From positions 1 to 21,698 of the forward strand of contig JASLRP010000331.1 in assembly GCA_030743915.1 (NCBI GenBank): a DNA stretch of 21,698 nucleotides, read 5' to 3'. This DNA comes from SAR202 cluster bacterium (lineage in GTDB: Bacteria; Chloroflexota; Dehalococcoidia; Lucifugimonadales; UBA1123). The notes below the pieces were generated by a model. It had not been told where the DNA came from, did no database searches, and worked only from the letters and a program-made list of their open reading frames with translations. Position numbers and translations under genes: made by a program. The first letter of the stretch is position 1. The number at the start of each line of letters is the position of its first letter. Shown piece after piece: positions 1-7,560 of this stretch.

Positions 1-2
1 TG

Positions 3-266
3 AACACCGGAACGGCGCGAGTGGACATTTGGACAGATGTGCGTGGAGTCGTGCTGCGGTCAGTTGGTAACGAAAAGGTGCCATTGCAAAATCCGTTGGT
101 CTTTCAACCAGGTGAAAAGATTTGTCCAGCGGATGGGACAACGGGGGCCAATAGCGTTGTCATTACGGGTACGCTGAAATCAACGTCATCCGGGGTTGTG
201 AACATGCCTATGACGTCTCAAGTGGGCTTGGCAATGTTGACCTTAGTTGTAGTAGTCAATACTTAA
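3..266 (+). CDS. Hypothetical protein, C-terminal part (cut by left window edge)
   Basis: The reading frame is open to the first base of the window and ends in TAA at 264-266, so only a C-terminal part of at least 87 residues is visible. An internal GTG at 21 could start translation, but no ribosome binding site can be judged there. The sequence is rich in Val, Thr and Gly, has one Cys, and ends in a hydrophobic run (VGLAMLTLVVVV), which could be a beta-rich exported domain or a C-terminal membrane anchor. The stop codon lies one base before the left inverted repeat of the downstream insertion sequence, so the natural end of the gene may have been cut by that insertion. I do not recognise the family. 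Confidence 0.45.
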   Translation, partial: NTGTARVDIWTDVRGVVLRSVGNEKVPLQNPLVFQPGEKICPADGTTGANSVVITGTLKSTSSGVVNMPMTSQVGLAMLTLVVVVNT

Positions 267-267
267 G

Positions 268-1410
268 CTGACAGATGTGAATTATCCGACAGGGATAGGT
301 TGCATAGTCTCGCTGTCCGATCCGCTATGTGCCCGGCTCAAGTCCTTCTGCAAGGCCAGGCGCTTGCTCTCGAGGAAAGTCTGCCACGGAGTCTTCCCAT
401 AGCAGTATCTCCCTGAGTGAGGTCGATCCTGATTATAACTGCTGATCCACTCGTCCACATCCACTTGCAACTGCTCCAGGGTGGTGTAGAGCTTTTTTCT
501 GAACAGGATCGAGTAGCACTCGTCCTGCATGGTCTTGTGGAAGCGCTCGCAGATTCCATTGGTCTGGGGTGAGTTGGCCTTGGTGCGAGTATGGTCTATA
601 TCCTCAATGGCCATGTAGAGTTGGTAGGCGTGGTTCTCCCGGTTCCCACAGTACTCGGTGCCTCGGTCTGTCAGCATCCTCAGCAGTGGAATGCCCTGTT
701 CGTCAAAGAACGGGACCACCCGATCGTTGAGCATGTCCGCTGCTGTGATGGCTGTCTTCTCGTTGTAGAGCTTGGCCATTGCCACACGAGTGTAGGTGTC
801 TACGAAGGTCTGTTGGTAGATTCTGCCAACGCCCTTGATCGTGCCCACGTAGTAGGTGTCCTGTGATCCCAGGTAGCCCGGGTGTTCGCTCTCGATCTCC
901 CCGTGAGCCTCTTTGGCGGCTTTCGCCTTCTCCAGAGCGACCACCTGGCTCTCTGTCAGAATGATCCCTTCCTGAGCCACCTTGGCCTCAAGAGCCTTCA
1001 GGCGTTTTTTGAACGTCTCAAGATCGTGCCTGAGCCACACCGACCGGACTCCACCAGGAGAGATGATGATGCCCTGCTTTGTCAGTTCGTTAGCCGCTCT
1101 GACCTGCCCGTAAGCTGGAAACTCGATTGCTACATCCACCACTGCGCGCTCTACGTGCTCAGCCACACGGTTCTTGAGTATGGGTTTCTTGCGGGAGATC
1201 TCCACAAGGGCAGCCTCTCCACCAGTTTCGTACAACTCCTTGAACCGGTAGAAGGTGTCTCGGCTGTAGCCCATGATCTTGCAGGCTTGAGACACGTTGC
1301 CCAGCTGTTTGGCCAATTCCAGCAGTCCCAGCTTCGGCTTGATGATCTTGTCTGTATTCGTCGTCATCTGACACTCCTTTTGTTGTTGTTCATCTTAATC
1401 CAAGTGTCAG
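268..1410 (-). mobile_element. IS481-family-like insertion sequence (about 1.14 kb)
   Basis: A single transposase gene is bounded by imperfect inverted repeats. The left end (268-284) reads CTGACAGATGTGAATTA. The right end (1396-1410), read on the minus strand, is CTGACACTTGGATTA. They share CTGACA, TG and GATTA/AATTA after one gap. Size and layout fit IS481-type elements. The transposase stop codon lies inside the left repeat. I could not find a convincing target-site duplication: the flanks ACTTAAG (261-267) and ACTAAAT (1411-1417) match only partly. The exact ends are therefore uncertain by a few bases. Confidence 0.75.
282..1367 (-). CDS. IS481-family-like transposase (DDE/rve integrase core)
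   Basis: This 361-residue DDE transposase catalyses cutting and joining of the element's ends. Residues about 12-45 form a helix-turn-helix (GNVSQACKIMGYSRDTFYRF) for DNA binding. Residues about 165-330 form the rve catalytic core, with likely acidic residues D170 (GSQDTYYVG), D234 (LTDRGTEY) and E274 (TNGICERFHK). The C-terminus carries the usual YNQDRPHSG and GKTPWQTF motifs of this family. The ATG at 1367 has an AAAGGAG ribosome binding site seven bases upstream. The frame is intact and full length, so the element may still be active. The closely related IS3 and IS30 groups are less likely because this is one unbroken ORF with the IS481-type N-terminus. Confidence 0.9.
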   Translation of the reverse strand: MTTNTDKIIKPKLGLLELAKQLGNVSQACKIMGYSRDTFYRFKELYETGGEAALVEISRKKPILKNRVAEHVERAVVDVAIEFPAYGQVRAANELTKQGIIISPGGVRSVWLRHDLETFKKRLKALEAKVAQEGIILTESQVVALEKAKAAKEAHGEIESEHPGYLGSQDTYYVGTIKGVGRIYQQTFVDTYTRVAMAKLYNEKTAITAADMLNDRVVPFFDEQGIPLLRMLTDRGTEYCGNRENHAYQLYMAIEDIDHTRTKANSPQTNGICERFHKTMQDECYSILFRKKLYTTLEQLQVDVDEWISSYNQDRPHSGRYCYGKTPWQTFLESKRLALQKDLSRAHSGSDSETMQPIPVG

Positions 1411-1454
1411 ACTAAATACTAACTAATACAGATTAACAAGGACGAGGGGTTGTG

Positions 1455-1856
1455 ATGCAAGGAAGAAATTCGAATGGCATGAATGATTGGTTATTGGTCT
1501 ACATCATCGTTTCGATCCCTGTTCTGATGTTCTATGCGGCGGGCCTTTCAGGGTGGTTTTTCGATTATCCCTTGGCTCTTTTTGTCGCGATCTTTCTGTT
1601 GCTCGCAATTCCACTAGCCCTCATTCTGTTGAAGTCCCCTAAGGCGCCCCGGTGGAATATCGCCATGTTGTGGATCGCAACGATCTTGTTGACTCTACGC
1701 ATAACGTACGGAATTTTGTTTCAGAGGGTTCAAGAGGGCCTGCCTCGGTTGAGTCGTGAGGAACTGCTTGACGCAATGCCGACGCTATTATCGATAGAGA
1801 TTTTCACGCTGGTATGGGCAATAATCTGGACGAAGTATTTCAGAAAGTCAGTGTGA
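1455..1856 (+). CDS. Small hypothetical membrane protein, about four transmembrane helices
   Basis: This 133-residue protein has hydrophobic segments near residues 13-32, 38-60, 70-88 and 110-127, so it is predicted to be an inner-membrane protein. The second to last segments are joined by short charged loops (LKSPKAPR, FQRVQEGLPRLSREE). The ATG at 1455 is preferred over the GTG at 1452 because GAGGGG (1444-1449) lies five bases upstream of the ATG. It sits directly beside the right end of the insertion sequence, so its original promoter may be disrupted. No recognisable family or function is visible. Confidence 0.6.
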   Translation: MQGRNSNGMNDWLLVYIIVSIPVLMFYAAGLSGWFFDYPLALFVAIFLLLAIPLALILLKSPKAPRWNIAMLWIATILLTLRITYGILFQRVQEGLPRLSREELLDAMPTLLSIEIFTLVWAIIWTKYFRKSV

Positions 1857-1857
1857 G

Positions 1858-2118
1858 TCAGATACACCTTTGCCAAAAGACAACGGAACAGGCGCCGACC
1901 ACGGATCGGGAAGAGTCGCCTTCATGATCGACGATGCCGTCAAGCGCGGCCACCACAGCGGGTACCCATCGCTGAACCCCGAAGACCTGGTCGAGGGCGA
2001 CCTGGCTTTCAACTTGGACTTCTGGAGCCTCTACACCGAAATCCTGGAAGACTGGCTGGGAATCGAAGCCAAGCCGGTCACGAAAGGCGTCTACGAAAAA
2101 GTAGGCTTCCTGAAGTAG
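1858..2118 (+). pseudogene. C-terminal remnant of a DUF1501 (alkaline-phosphatase superfamily) protein
   Basis: About 82 residues in one frame match the end of DUF1501 proteins, which are normally about 400 residues or more. Visible hallmarks are GADHGSG, the metal-binding Asp-His of the superfamily, then YPSLNPEDLVEGDLAFNLDFWSLYTEILEDWLG, written here as the order YPSL, GDL, FNLDF, LEDWLG, and a terminal YEKVGFLK. The only available start is TTG at 1870 without a clear ribosome binding site. Nothing upstream supplies the missing N-terminal 80 percent: the membrane protein gene ends at 1856, only a few bases before the similarity begins. I infer a gene decapitated by rearrangement. The surviving part keeps good codon structure to its stop, so the event may be fairly recent. 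Confidence 0.65.
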
Positions 2119-2139
2119 TTTCTACTTAGCGAGAGTCCT

Positions 2140-3531
2140 TTACAGGCTGCGGTTATTTTCTATGACCGCTGCCTGTTCGGATCCGACGCTGGCCTCTCGC
2201 GCCACCTTCAGCGTGACGCCCTCAACTTCTGATACGATCACGGTATCTCCGGATTGAATCGTCACACCTGTATCAGATTCGGCAGTCCATAGCTCGTTGG
2301 CTACCTGAACCGTGCCCTTTGGGTTCAGAGCTTTCCTCACAACTCCAGGTTGTCCCATGATCTGATCATTTCTTGGAACGATTCTGATGTTCCTAGATTT
2401 GCGGGCAGAATACCCCAGTCCAATCAAGGGCACCGCCAACAGCACCGAGACCAAAGCCAGAACACGAATGTCAACTCTTACCTCGGGCGCAGGCAAGCCC
2501 GGAACACTGGAATCCCCGAACAGCAGGAAGCCTCCAAGCACAAAGCTGATGCCGCCAGCCAGGCCGAAACCGCCCCAAGCGGGAGAATAGATCTCGATAA
2601 ATATCAGAATTAGACCGCCGACGATCAACGACACTCCCACCCAATTCACAGGCATGCTGCCGAGCGCCAAGAACGTCAGCAGCAGCAGAACTACGCCTGT
2701 GGCGCCAGCAGCCCAGCCGCCCGGGTTCAATAACTCGAAAAGGACCAGGAAACCCCCAAACGTGAGCATGAAAAACAGTAACTGAGGGTCGGCAAGCCAT
2801 CGCATGAACCGCTGAACCCGCGTCGTCTCCACCCATTCGACAACGGCATTAGTGGTGATAAGAGTCCGCTCGGCGCCCGCGACTGTGACGCCGAAACCAT
2901 CGATCTTGGTCAGTAGATCAGGCACATCGTTCGCAGAAAAGTCCACAATTTCTAGCCTGACTGCTTCTTCCGCAGAGTATGATATCCCCTGGAATATCGT
3001 TCGATCCAGAGCTTCAGCGTTGCGACCCCGCTCGCTGGCAATGCCTCGCAATAGCGTAGCGGCATCTCGTGTCTCCCTCGAACCCATTGTTCTCAGAAAA
3101 TCCTCGCGCCAATCGTCCGAGGGTGGAACCGCGCCGATTCTGGCGCCTGGAGTCATCGCCGCTATATGCCCGGCCACCACGACGAATGTTCCGGCGGCAA
3201 CCGCTCTGGCGTCCGAGGGCGTTACAAACACCACCACCGGAACGTTGGAACCACGGATTGCCCCAACCAGGTCGCGTGTTTCGTCCAACCGACCGCCGGA
3301 GGTGTTCAACTCCAGGACGAAGAGCGATGCTCCACGCTGGTCGGCGTCTTCAATCCAACCTTTGAGGATGCGAACTGATCCTGAGTTGATATTCGCATCC
3401 AGCCGACCGGCGATGACAACGCCTGTGTTCTCGACCGACTGAGCATTCACGATGCCGACCGACATAATCCATCCCGCCGTCATTAGGCAGAGGAACATCA
3501 GGAGGTGATGGATAGTTTTGGCCCGTTCCAT
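2140..3531 (-). CDS. NfeD-like membrane protein (ClpP-class serine protease fold, dyad apparently lost)
   Basis: This protein of 463 residues has the order of long NfeD/STOPP proteins. A signal peptide spans residues about 1-30, followed by a ClpP-like domain (about 35-210; LNTSGGRLDETRDLVGAI, TPSDARAVAAGTF, AAMTPGARIGAVPP). Several membrane helices follow at about 235-385, and a soluble OB-fold NfeD domain lies at the end (GQPGVVRKALNPKGTVQV to VEGVTLKV). Active homologues have Ser in ASAGTY and a following Lys. Here the Ser position is A112 (codon 3196-3198) and the Lys position appears to be R152 (3076-3078), so protease activity is doubtful. The start at 3531 is chosen because it places a clean signal peptide at the N-terminus. 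In-frame TTG 3603 and ATG 3588 are alternatives, and none has a strong ribosome binding site. It converges with the DUF1501 remnant. Confidence 0.88.
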   Translation of the reverse strand: MERAKTIHHLLMFLCLMTAGWIMSVGIVNAQSVENTGVVIAGRLDANINSGSVRILKGWIEDADQRGASLFVLELNTSGGRLDETRDLVGAIRGSNVPVVVFVTPSDARAVAAGTFVVVAGHIAAMTPGARIGAVPPSDDWREDFLRTMGSRETRDAATLLRGIASERGRNAEALDRTIFQGISYSAEEAVRLEIVDFSANDVPDLLTKIDGFGVTVAGAERTLITTNAVVEWVETTRVQRFMRWLADPQLLFFMLTFGGFLVLFELLNPGGWAAGATGVVLLLLTFLALGSMPVNWVGVSLIVGGLILIFIEIYSPAWGGFGLAGGISFVLGGFLLFGDSSVPGLPAPEVRVDIRVLALVSVLLAVPLIGLGYSARKSRNIRIVPRNDQIMGQPGVVRKALNPKGTVQVANELWTAESDTGVTIQSGDTVIVSEVEGVTLKVAREASVGSEQAAVIENNRSL

Positions 3532-3641
3532 CAGCATGCTGCAACTACGCTTTCGGATCGCTGGGTCGTTTGAGACCCAGAAAGGCATTCTGGATCTATT
3601 CAATCGTCAGTCGCCACCAAAGCCGTGGACTCATTAAATAG

Positions 3642-3672
3642 ATTATAGACCAGGAATTCTGTATGTGCTCAA
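3642..3672 (-). promoter_or_regulatory. Putative promoter of the NfeD-like gene
   Basis: On the minus strand a perfect TATAAT (3642-3647) follows TTGAGC (3667-3672) with a long 19-base spacer. It lies upstream of all candidate starts of the NfeD-like gene. The -10 is strong but the spacing is not ideal. Confidence 0.45.
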
Positions 3673-3744
3673 AGCTCGAGTTCGCCTAAAAAGTTAATAG
3701 ACGAAAAAGCAATGCAGGCTCAGCCAAAGCGCACAGTTAGCAGA

Positions 3745-3849
3745 ATTCGTTGACCGCCGACGGCGCCTGGGATTACGCTTGACCAGAATCGCAGGGGGCA
3801 AGATTCGAGGCACAGGCAATTGATATTCGTATGCAGGTTATGGATGACC
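3745..3849 (+). promoter_or_regulatory. Promoter-leader repeat, copy A (upstream of methyltransferase)
   Basis: The core is TTGACC (3750-3755), 17 bases, then TTACGCT (3773-3779), a sigma-70-like promoter. The whole stretch of about 105 bases matches 4901-5004. The first 41 bases differ at only three positions, and later blocks (GATTCGAGGCA, ATGCAGGTT, GACC) are kept. The methyltransferase gene begins about 200 bases downstream. Confidence 0.6.
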
Positions 3850-3986
3850 GGATTGTATCGCGAATTCGACCACTACGAACCAGTTCGTGACAACGCTCCT
3901 ACTCGACCGAGATGGACCAAAATCCGTCAAATGGAAGGCATGCCTACGGCGCTTCATACGCGGGTTTGGCGTAATTGGAGGTTTCT

Positions 3987-4718
3987 GTGAAGGACTATGA
4001 GCCTGTCATGAGTTTTGGAGAAGACGTCGCCAAGATATACGATGAGGTCGAACGGGGCGATGAGGTTGAGGCTGTCGCGTTCTTAGCGGAACTGGCGGGG
4101 CGCGGGACCGCGCTGGAGTTGGCGATCGGCACCGGTCGGATCGCGCTCCCGCTTGCCGCTCAGGGTATCCGTGTGGATGGTATCGACCTTTCACCTGCGA
4201 TGATCGCACAGCTCCGCGCCAAGCCAGGTGGCGCTGATATCGCAGTCACCATGGGAAACTTTGCCGACGTTGCGGTCCCCGGCACATATCGTGTGATCTA
4301 CGTGGTCTTCAACACACTGTTCAACCTGCTGACCCAGGACGAGCAGGTCCGCTGCTTCGAAAACGTGGCGGCCCATCTCACCGACGATGGTTACTTTGTG
4401 GTGGAGGGGCTTTCACCTGCCTTTTTCCACCGGCTGCGCAACGATCAATACGTGGACGCGGAAGTCATTGAAGTAGGCGAAGTCCGACTCGATGTGCTGC
4501 GCCACGACATGGCGACGCAGATGATCGAAGAGAGCCATGTATCTCTTACCCCCGCAGGAGTGCGCTTGAACCCGGTGGTTCAGCGGTACGCATGGCCGAG
4601 CGAGCTCGATCTCATGGCGCGGATCGCCGGGTTACGACTAAAGGAACGTTGGGCCGGCTGGAGCCGAGAACCTTTCAATTCCACCAGCGCTAACGTCGTG
4701 TCCGTTTACGGACGCTGA
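3987..4718 (+). CDS. Class I SAM-dependent methyltransferase
   Basis: The 243-residue protein has a Rossmann-like methyltransferase fold. Motif I is LELAIGTGRIALPLA at about residues 43-57. An acidic residue ending strand two follows in VDGIDLSPAMI, and motif IV-like hydrophobic strands appear at about 105-115 (IYVVFNTLFNLL). It should transfer a methyl group from S-adenosylmethionine, but the acceptor cannot be read from sequence. The GTG at 3987 is chosen because GGAGG (3977-3981) is five bases upstream; a TTG at 3975 overlaps that ribosome binding site and is unlikely. It stands alone between two copies of the promoter repeat, with copy A upstream as its probable promoter. Length and motifs match Methyltransf_25-type enzymes. 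Confidence 0.85.
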   Translation: MKDYEPVMSFGEDVAKIYDEVERGDEVEAVAFLAELAGRGTALELAIGTGRIALPLAAQGIRVDGIDLSPAMIAQLRAKPGGADIAVTMGNFADVAVPGTYRVIYVVFNTLFNLLTQDEQVRCFENVAAHLTDDGYFVVEGLSPAFFHRLRNDQYVDAEVIEVGEVRLDVLRHDMATQMIEESHVSLTPAGVRLNPVVQRYAWPSELDLMARIAGLRLKERWAGWSREPFNSTSANVVSVYGR

Positions 4719-4900
4719 CCTGCCCAATCGATAACATCACGTCACGCCACCACCGCTTCGATTCAAGCTGCTGGGTCATTCGGATACGTGTTTGGTGTCC
4801 AGGCGTTGGTCGAACAGAGATTGAATTGCCAGCGACCACACGCTTCACTTCTCTCAGCATGACGATTGGGATATAACCGTTATCGCTCTCGACTTCACGA

Positions 4901-5004
4901 TTTCGTTGACCGCCGACAGCGCTTGGGATTACGCTTGACCATATTCTAGTTGTCGGGATTCGAGGCATGGGTGGCCGATATGCACATGCAGGTTGTGAGA
5001 GACC
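4901..5004 (+). promoter_or_regulatory. Promoter-leader repeat, copy B (upstream of ABC exporter)
   Basis: TTGACC (4906-4911), a 17-base spacer and TTACGCT (4929-4935) predict transcription starting near 4942. The repeat continues past the -10 into the first codons of the exporter, so it duplicates promoter, 5' leader and start region together. The rest of the gap after the methyltransferase (4719-4900) shows nothing recognisable. Confidence 0.65.
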
Positions 5005-6902
5005 AAAGGGACACAGACACAAAAATCACCAAGGGGCTGGTCAAACGGACTGCCGGTTCGTTCAGGCCGTACTGGATGCAGGGGGTCGTGATTGTCCTGC
5101 TGATCCTGGTAACTGGCGGGCTGGGCGCGGTGAATCCTGTGCTGATTCGGGTCGTGTTCGACTCGGCGTTGTTCCCTGATAGCGGGAGTCCTGATCTGAA
5201 CCTCCTTTGGATTATCGGGGGCGTGATGGCGGGCATCACCATCGCGACGGGCGGTCTCGGAATACTCCAGACGTACCTGACCAACTTGGTGGGCCAGAAG
5301 GTCATGCGCGACCTGCGGGACAGGCTGTACACGCACCTGCAAAAGCTGTCCATCGGGTTCTTCACAGGCACTCGGACGGGTGAGATACAGTCGCGTATTT
5401 CCAACGACGTCGGGGGCATCCAGAACGTCGTCACCAATACGGTGACGAACGTTTTGTCGAACACCGTCATATTCATAAGCACCCTTATTGCCATGCTGGT
5501 GCTGTCCTGGCAGCTAACGCTGGTGGCTGTTGGCATGGCTCCTGTGTTCTTCTTCCTCTCCAAGTATGTGGGAGAGCGTCGGAGGGTGGTCACGGCGGAG
5601 TCGCAGAAAGTGGCGGCGGAGGTCACGGCGATAACTCAAGAGTCGCTGTCTATATCCGGCGTAATGCTGACCAAGCTGTTCGGACGGCAGAACCAGGAGA
5701 TACAACGATTCCAGGGCGAGAACCAGAGGATGGCCGACCTCGCCGTTCAGCTTCACATGACCGGACAGGCATTCTTCGCCACCATGCAGATATTCTTCTC
5801 CCTATCCCCGGTGATCATATATGTTATAGCCGGATACATAGTTTCCGGAGACGGCTCAGTCGGGGTGTCTGCCGGAACAATAGTCGCCTTCACCACCTTG
5901 CAGGCAAGGCTGTTCTTCCCCATCGGGATGCTGCTTCAGGTGTCGGTGGAGCTTCAGTCGTCACTGGCGCTGTTCGAGCGGATTTATGGCTACCTCGACC
6001 TGAAACCCGACATTGAGGACTCCGATAATCCGGTCGAAATAGACGCCAGCAGGGTCGAGGGGAAGGTGAGTTTCGAGAGCGTTCACCTCTCCTACAATCC
6101 TCACGATGAAGAGACCGCCGATGACTCCAGAACTCAGTGGGCACTGAACGGCGTGAGTTTCGAGATCGAGCCTGGACAGCTTGCCGCCTTCGTCGGTCCC
6201 AGCGGAGCGGGCAAGACCACCATCTCGTACCTGATTCCCCGGCTGTATGATCCAACTGATGGCTCGGTCAAGATCGACGGCATCGACGTTCGGGATATGC
6301 GTCTTGACGCTCTGGCGGGAATCATTGGCTATGTCACTCAGGACAGCTATCTGTTCCATGCCAGTCTTCGCAGCAACCTGCTATACGGCAACCCAAACGC
6401 GACTCAGGATGAGATCGAAGCCGCCGCCAGGGCCGCCTACATCCACGACAGAATCACCGAGTTTCCGGACGGTTACGATACCATCGTGGGAGAGCGCGGT
6501 TACCGTCTCTCAGGCGGCGAGCGTCAACGACTGTCCATCGCTCGGGTGATCCTGCATGACCCTCGAGTGCTGATCCTGGACGAGGCCACCTCTGCGCTGG
6601 ATACCGCCAGCGAGCGGCACGTCCAGTCCGCCCTAGAGCCGTTGATGGCTGGACGCACCACCATCGCCATTGCTCACCGTCTGTCCACCATCCTCTCTGC
6701 GGACGTGATATTCGCCATCGATCAGGGCAGAATCGTCGAGCAGGGCACTCACTCTGAACTTCTGAGCAATGGCGGCCTGTACGCCAGCCTGTACAACGAG
6801 CAGTTCGAGGGCGGACGCATAGAGTCCTGGTGTGAGGATGGCGTCATCATGAGCGATGGGACCATCATCCCCAGGGAGGAACCTGTCCTGGCGATGGGGT
6901 GA
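4980..6902 (+). CDS. ABC exporter, fused membrane and ATPase domains (MsbA/BmrA type)
   Basis: This half-transporter of about 640 residues should work as a homodimer that exports a lipid, drug or peptide using ATP. The first part has six membrane helices with the EAA-like coupling region (GFFTGTRTGEIQSRISNDV). The ATPase domain, in order along the gene, has Walker A GPSGAGKT (near 6196), Q-loop YVTQDSYLF, signature LSGGERQRLS (near 6508), Walker B VLILDEATSALD (near 6568) and H-loop IAHRLST. All catalytic residues are present. A C-terminal tail after the usual end (GRIESWCEDGVIMSDG and on) is an extra of about 25 residues. ATG 4980 is preferred because GGGTGG lies five bases upstream; TTG 4950 would leave almost no leader, and ATG 4986 is also possible. 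No partner subunit gene is nearby, so the substrate is unknown. Confidence 0.93.
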   Translation: MHMQVVRDQRDTDTKITKGLVKRTAGSFRPYWMQGVVIVLLILVTGGLGAVNPVLIRVVFDSALFPDSGSPDLNLLWIIGGVMAGITIATGGLGILQTYLTNLVGQKVMRDLRDRLYTHLQKLSIGFFTGTRTGEIQSRISNDVGGIQNVVTNTVTNVLSNTVIFISTLIAMLVLSWQLTLVAVGMAPVFFFLSKYVGERRRVVTAESQKVAAEVTAITQESLSISGVMLTKLFGRQNQEIQRFQGENQRMADLAVQLHMTGQAFFATMQIFFSLSPVIIYVIAGYIVSGDGSVGVSAGTIVAFTTLQARLFFPIGMLLQVSVELQSSLALFERIYGYLDLKPDIEDSDNPVEIDASRVEGKVSFESVHLSYNPHDEETADDSRTQWALNGVSFEIEPGQLAAFVGPSGAGKTTISYLIPRLYDPTDGSVKIDGIDVRDMRLDALAGIIGYVTQDSYLFHASLRSNLLYGNPNATQDEIEAAARAAYIHDRITEFPDGYDTIVGERGYRLSGGERQRLSIARVILHDPRVLILDEATSALDTASERHVQSALEPLMAGRTTIAIAHRLSTILSADVIFAIDQGRIVEQGTHSELLSNGGLYASLYNEQFEGGRIESWCEDGVIMSDGTIIPREEPVLAMG

Positions 6903-6940
6903 TAGGTTCGTCACATCAAAAACTCGACTCGGAACGTCCA

Positions 6941-6976
6941 AATTCGTTGACCAGTGACGGCTCCACCGGTTAGGCT
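6941..6976 (+). promoter_or_regulatory. Promoter repeat, copy C (upstream of DUF2269 gene)
   Basis: AATTCGTTGACC is followed by 17 bases and TTAGGCT (6970-6976). It has the same -35, spacing and -10 pattern as copies A and B, but the spacer has diverged and the leader downstream is not conserved. Confidence 0.6.
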
Positions 6977-7069
6977 GGCTAAGGTCCGTCACCAGACCTC
7001 AATGGGTTTCTGGGCGCTGCCTAATGATTATTCCGCTAATCTCCATGATCTTGTCTCAAAGGATGAAAT

Positions 7070-7528
7070 TTGCTGCTGAACACCCTTTTGATTATTCACA
7101 TTCTGGCCGCAATCATCGCGTTTGGGGGTAACATATCGCACATGGTGTGGACGCGAATCGCGCTGAACAATCCACCGGTTCGGGCCTATACGCTGAGGAC
7201 GATCAGCCAATTGGAAAGACGTTACGTAAACCCGTCCTACGTGGTGGCCGGGATCACCGGACTGGCTCTCGTTGACCGAAGCGGACGGAGTTTCACAGAC
7301 CCCTGGGTGCTGTTGTCTATCGTGATCTTCCTGGGGATAACCGCGGTTGGCGGAGCGGTGTACGCGCCCCTTTTGAGACGCCAAATAGCTCTGGCTGAAG
7401 AGGGCGATCCCGACTCGGAAGAGTACCGAAAGTTGGACCGCAGAGGGAACATCATAGGCCTATTTGTAGTGGCCCTGGTGGTATTCTTGATCTACATGAT
7501 GGTGTTCCAGCCCCCGCTCTGGGGCTAG
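7070..7528 (+). CDS. DUF2269-like integral membrane protein
   Basis: This 152-residue protein has membrane helices near residues 5-26, 55-68, 78-102 and 128-147. It resembles the DUF2269 family of small predicted integral membrane proteins, judged by the N-terminal helix (HILAAIIAFGGNISHMVW), the following RTISQLERRYVNPSYVVAGITGL and the overall length. The molecular role of the family is not established. The TTG start at 7070 is supported by AAAGGA at 7057-7062; the ATG at 7062 is in another frame. The promoter repeat copy C lies about 95 bases upstream. The lipoprotein gene follows after only 32 bases, so the two are probably one transcript. Confidence 0.75.
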   Translation: MLLNTLLIIHILAAIIAFGGNISHMVWTRIALNNPPVRAYTLRTISQLERRYVNPSYVVAGITGLALVDRSGRSFTDPWVLLSIVIFLGITAVGGAVYAPLLRRQIALAEEGDPDSEEYRKLDRRGNIIGLFVVALVVFLIYMMVFQPPLWG

Positions 7529-7560
7529 GGACATAAGCTGAGTGCAGCCCAGAAGATGAG

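Larger units (their letters stand above)
3604..3986. other. Intergenic region between divergent NfeD-like and methyltransferase genes
   Basis: The 383-base gap is AT-richer than its neighbours. It holds the putative minus-strand promoter near 3642-3672 and one copy (3745-3849) of a repeated plus-strand promoter-leader. A 19-codon frame at 3831-3890 starts with ATGCAGGTT, the same triplets found near the exporter start at 4986. No convincing protein gene is visible. Confidence 0.5.

Noticed and set aside
882..1415. Open frame antisense to the transposase
   Set aside because: It overlaps the intact transposase throughout and has no protein-like motifs.
261..1417. ACTTAAG/ACTAAAT as a target-site duplication of the insertion sequence
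   Set aside because: Only about four of seven bases agree and the spacing relative to the repeats is uncertain.
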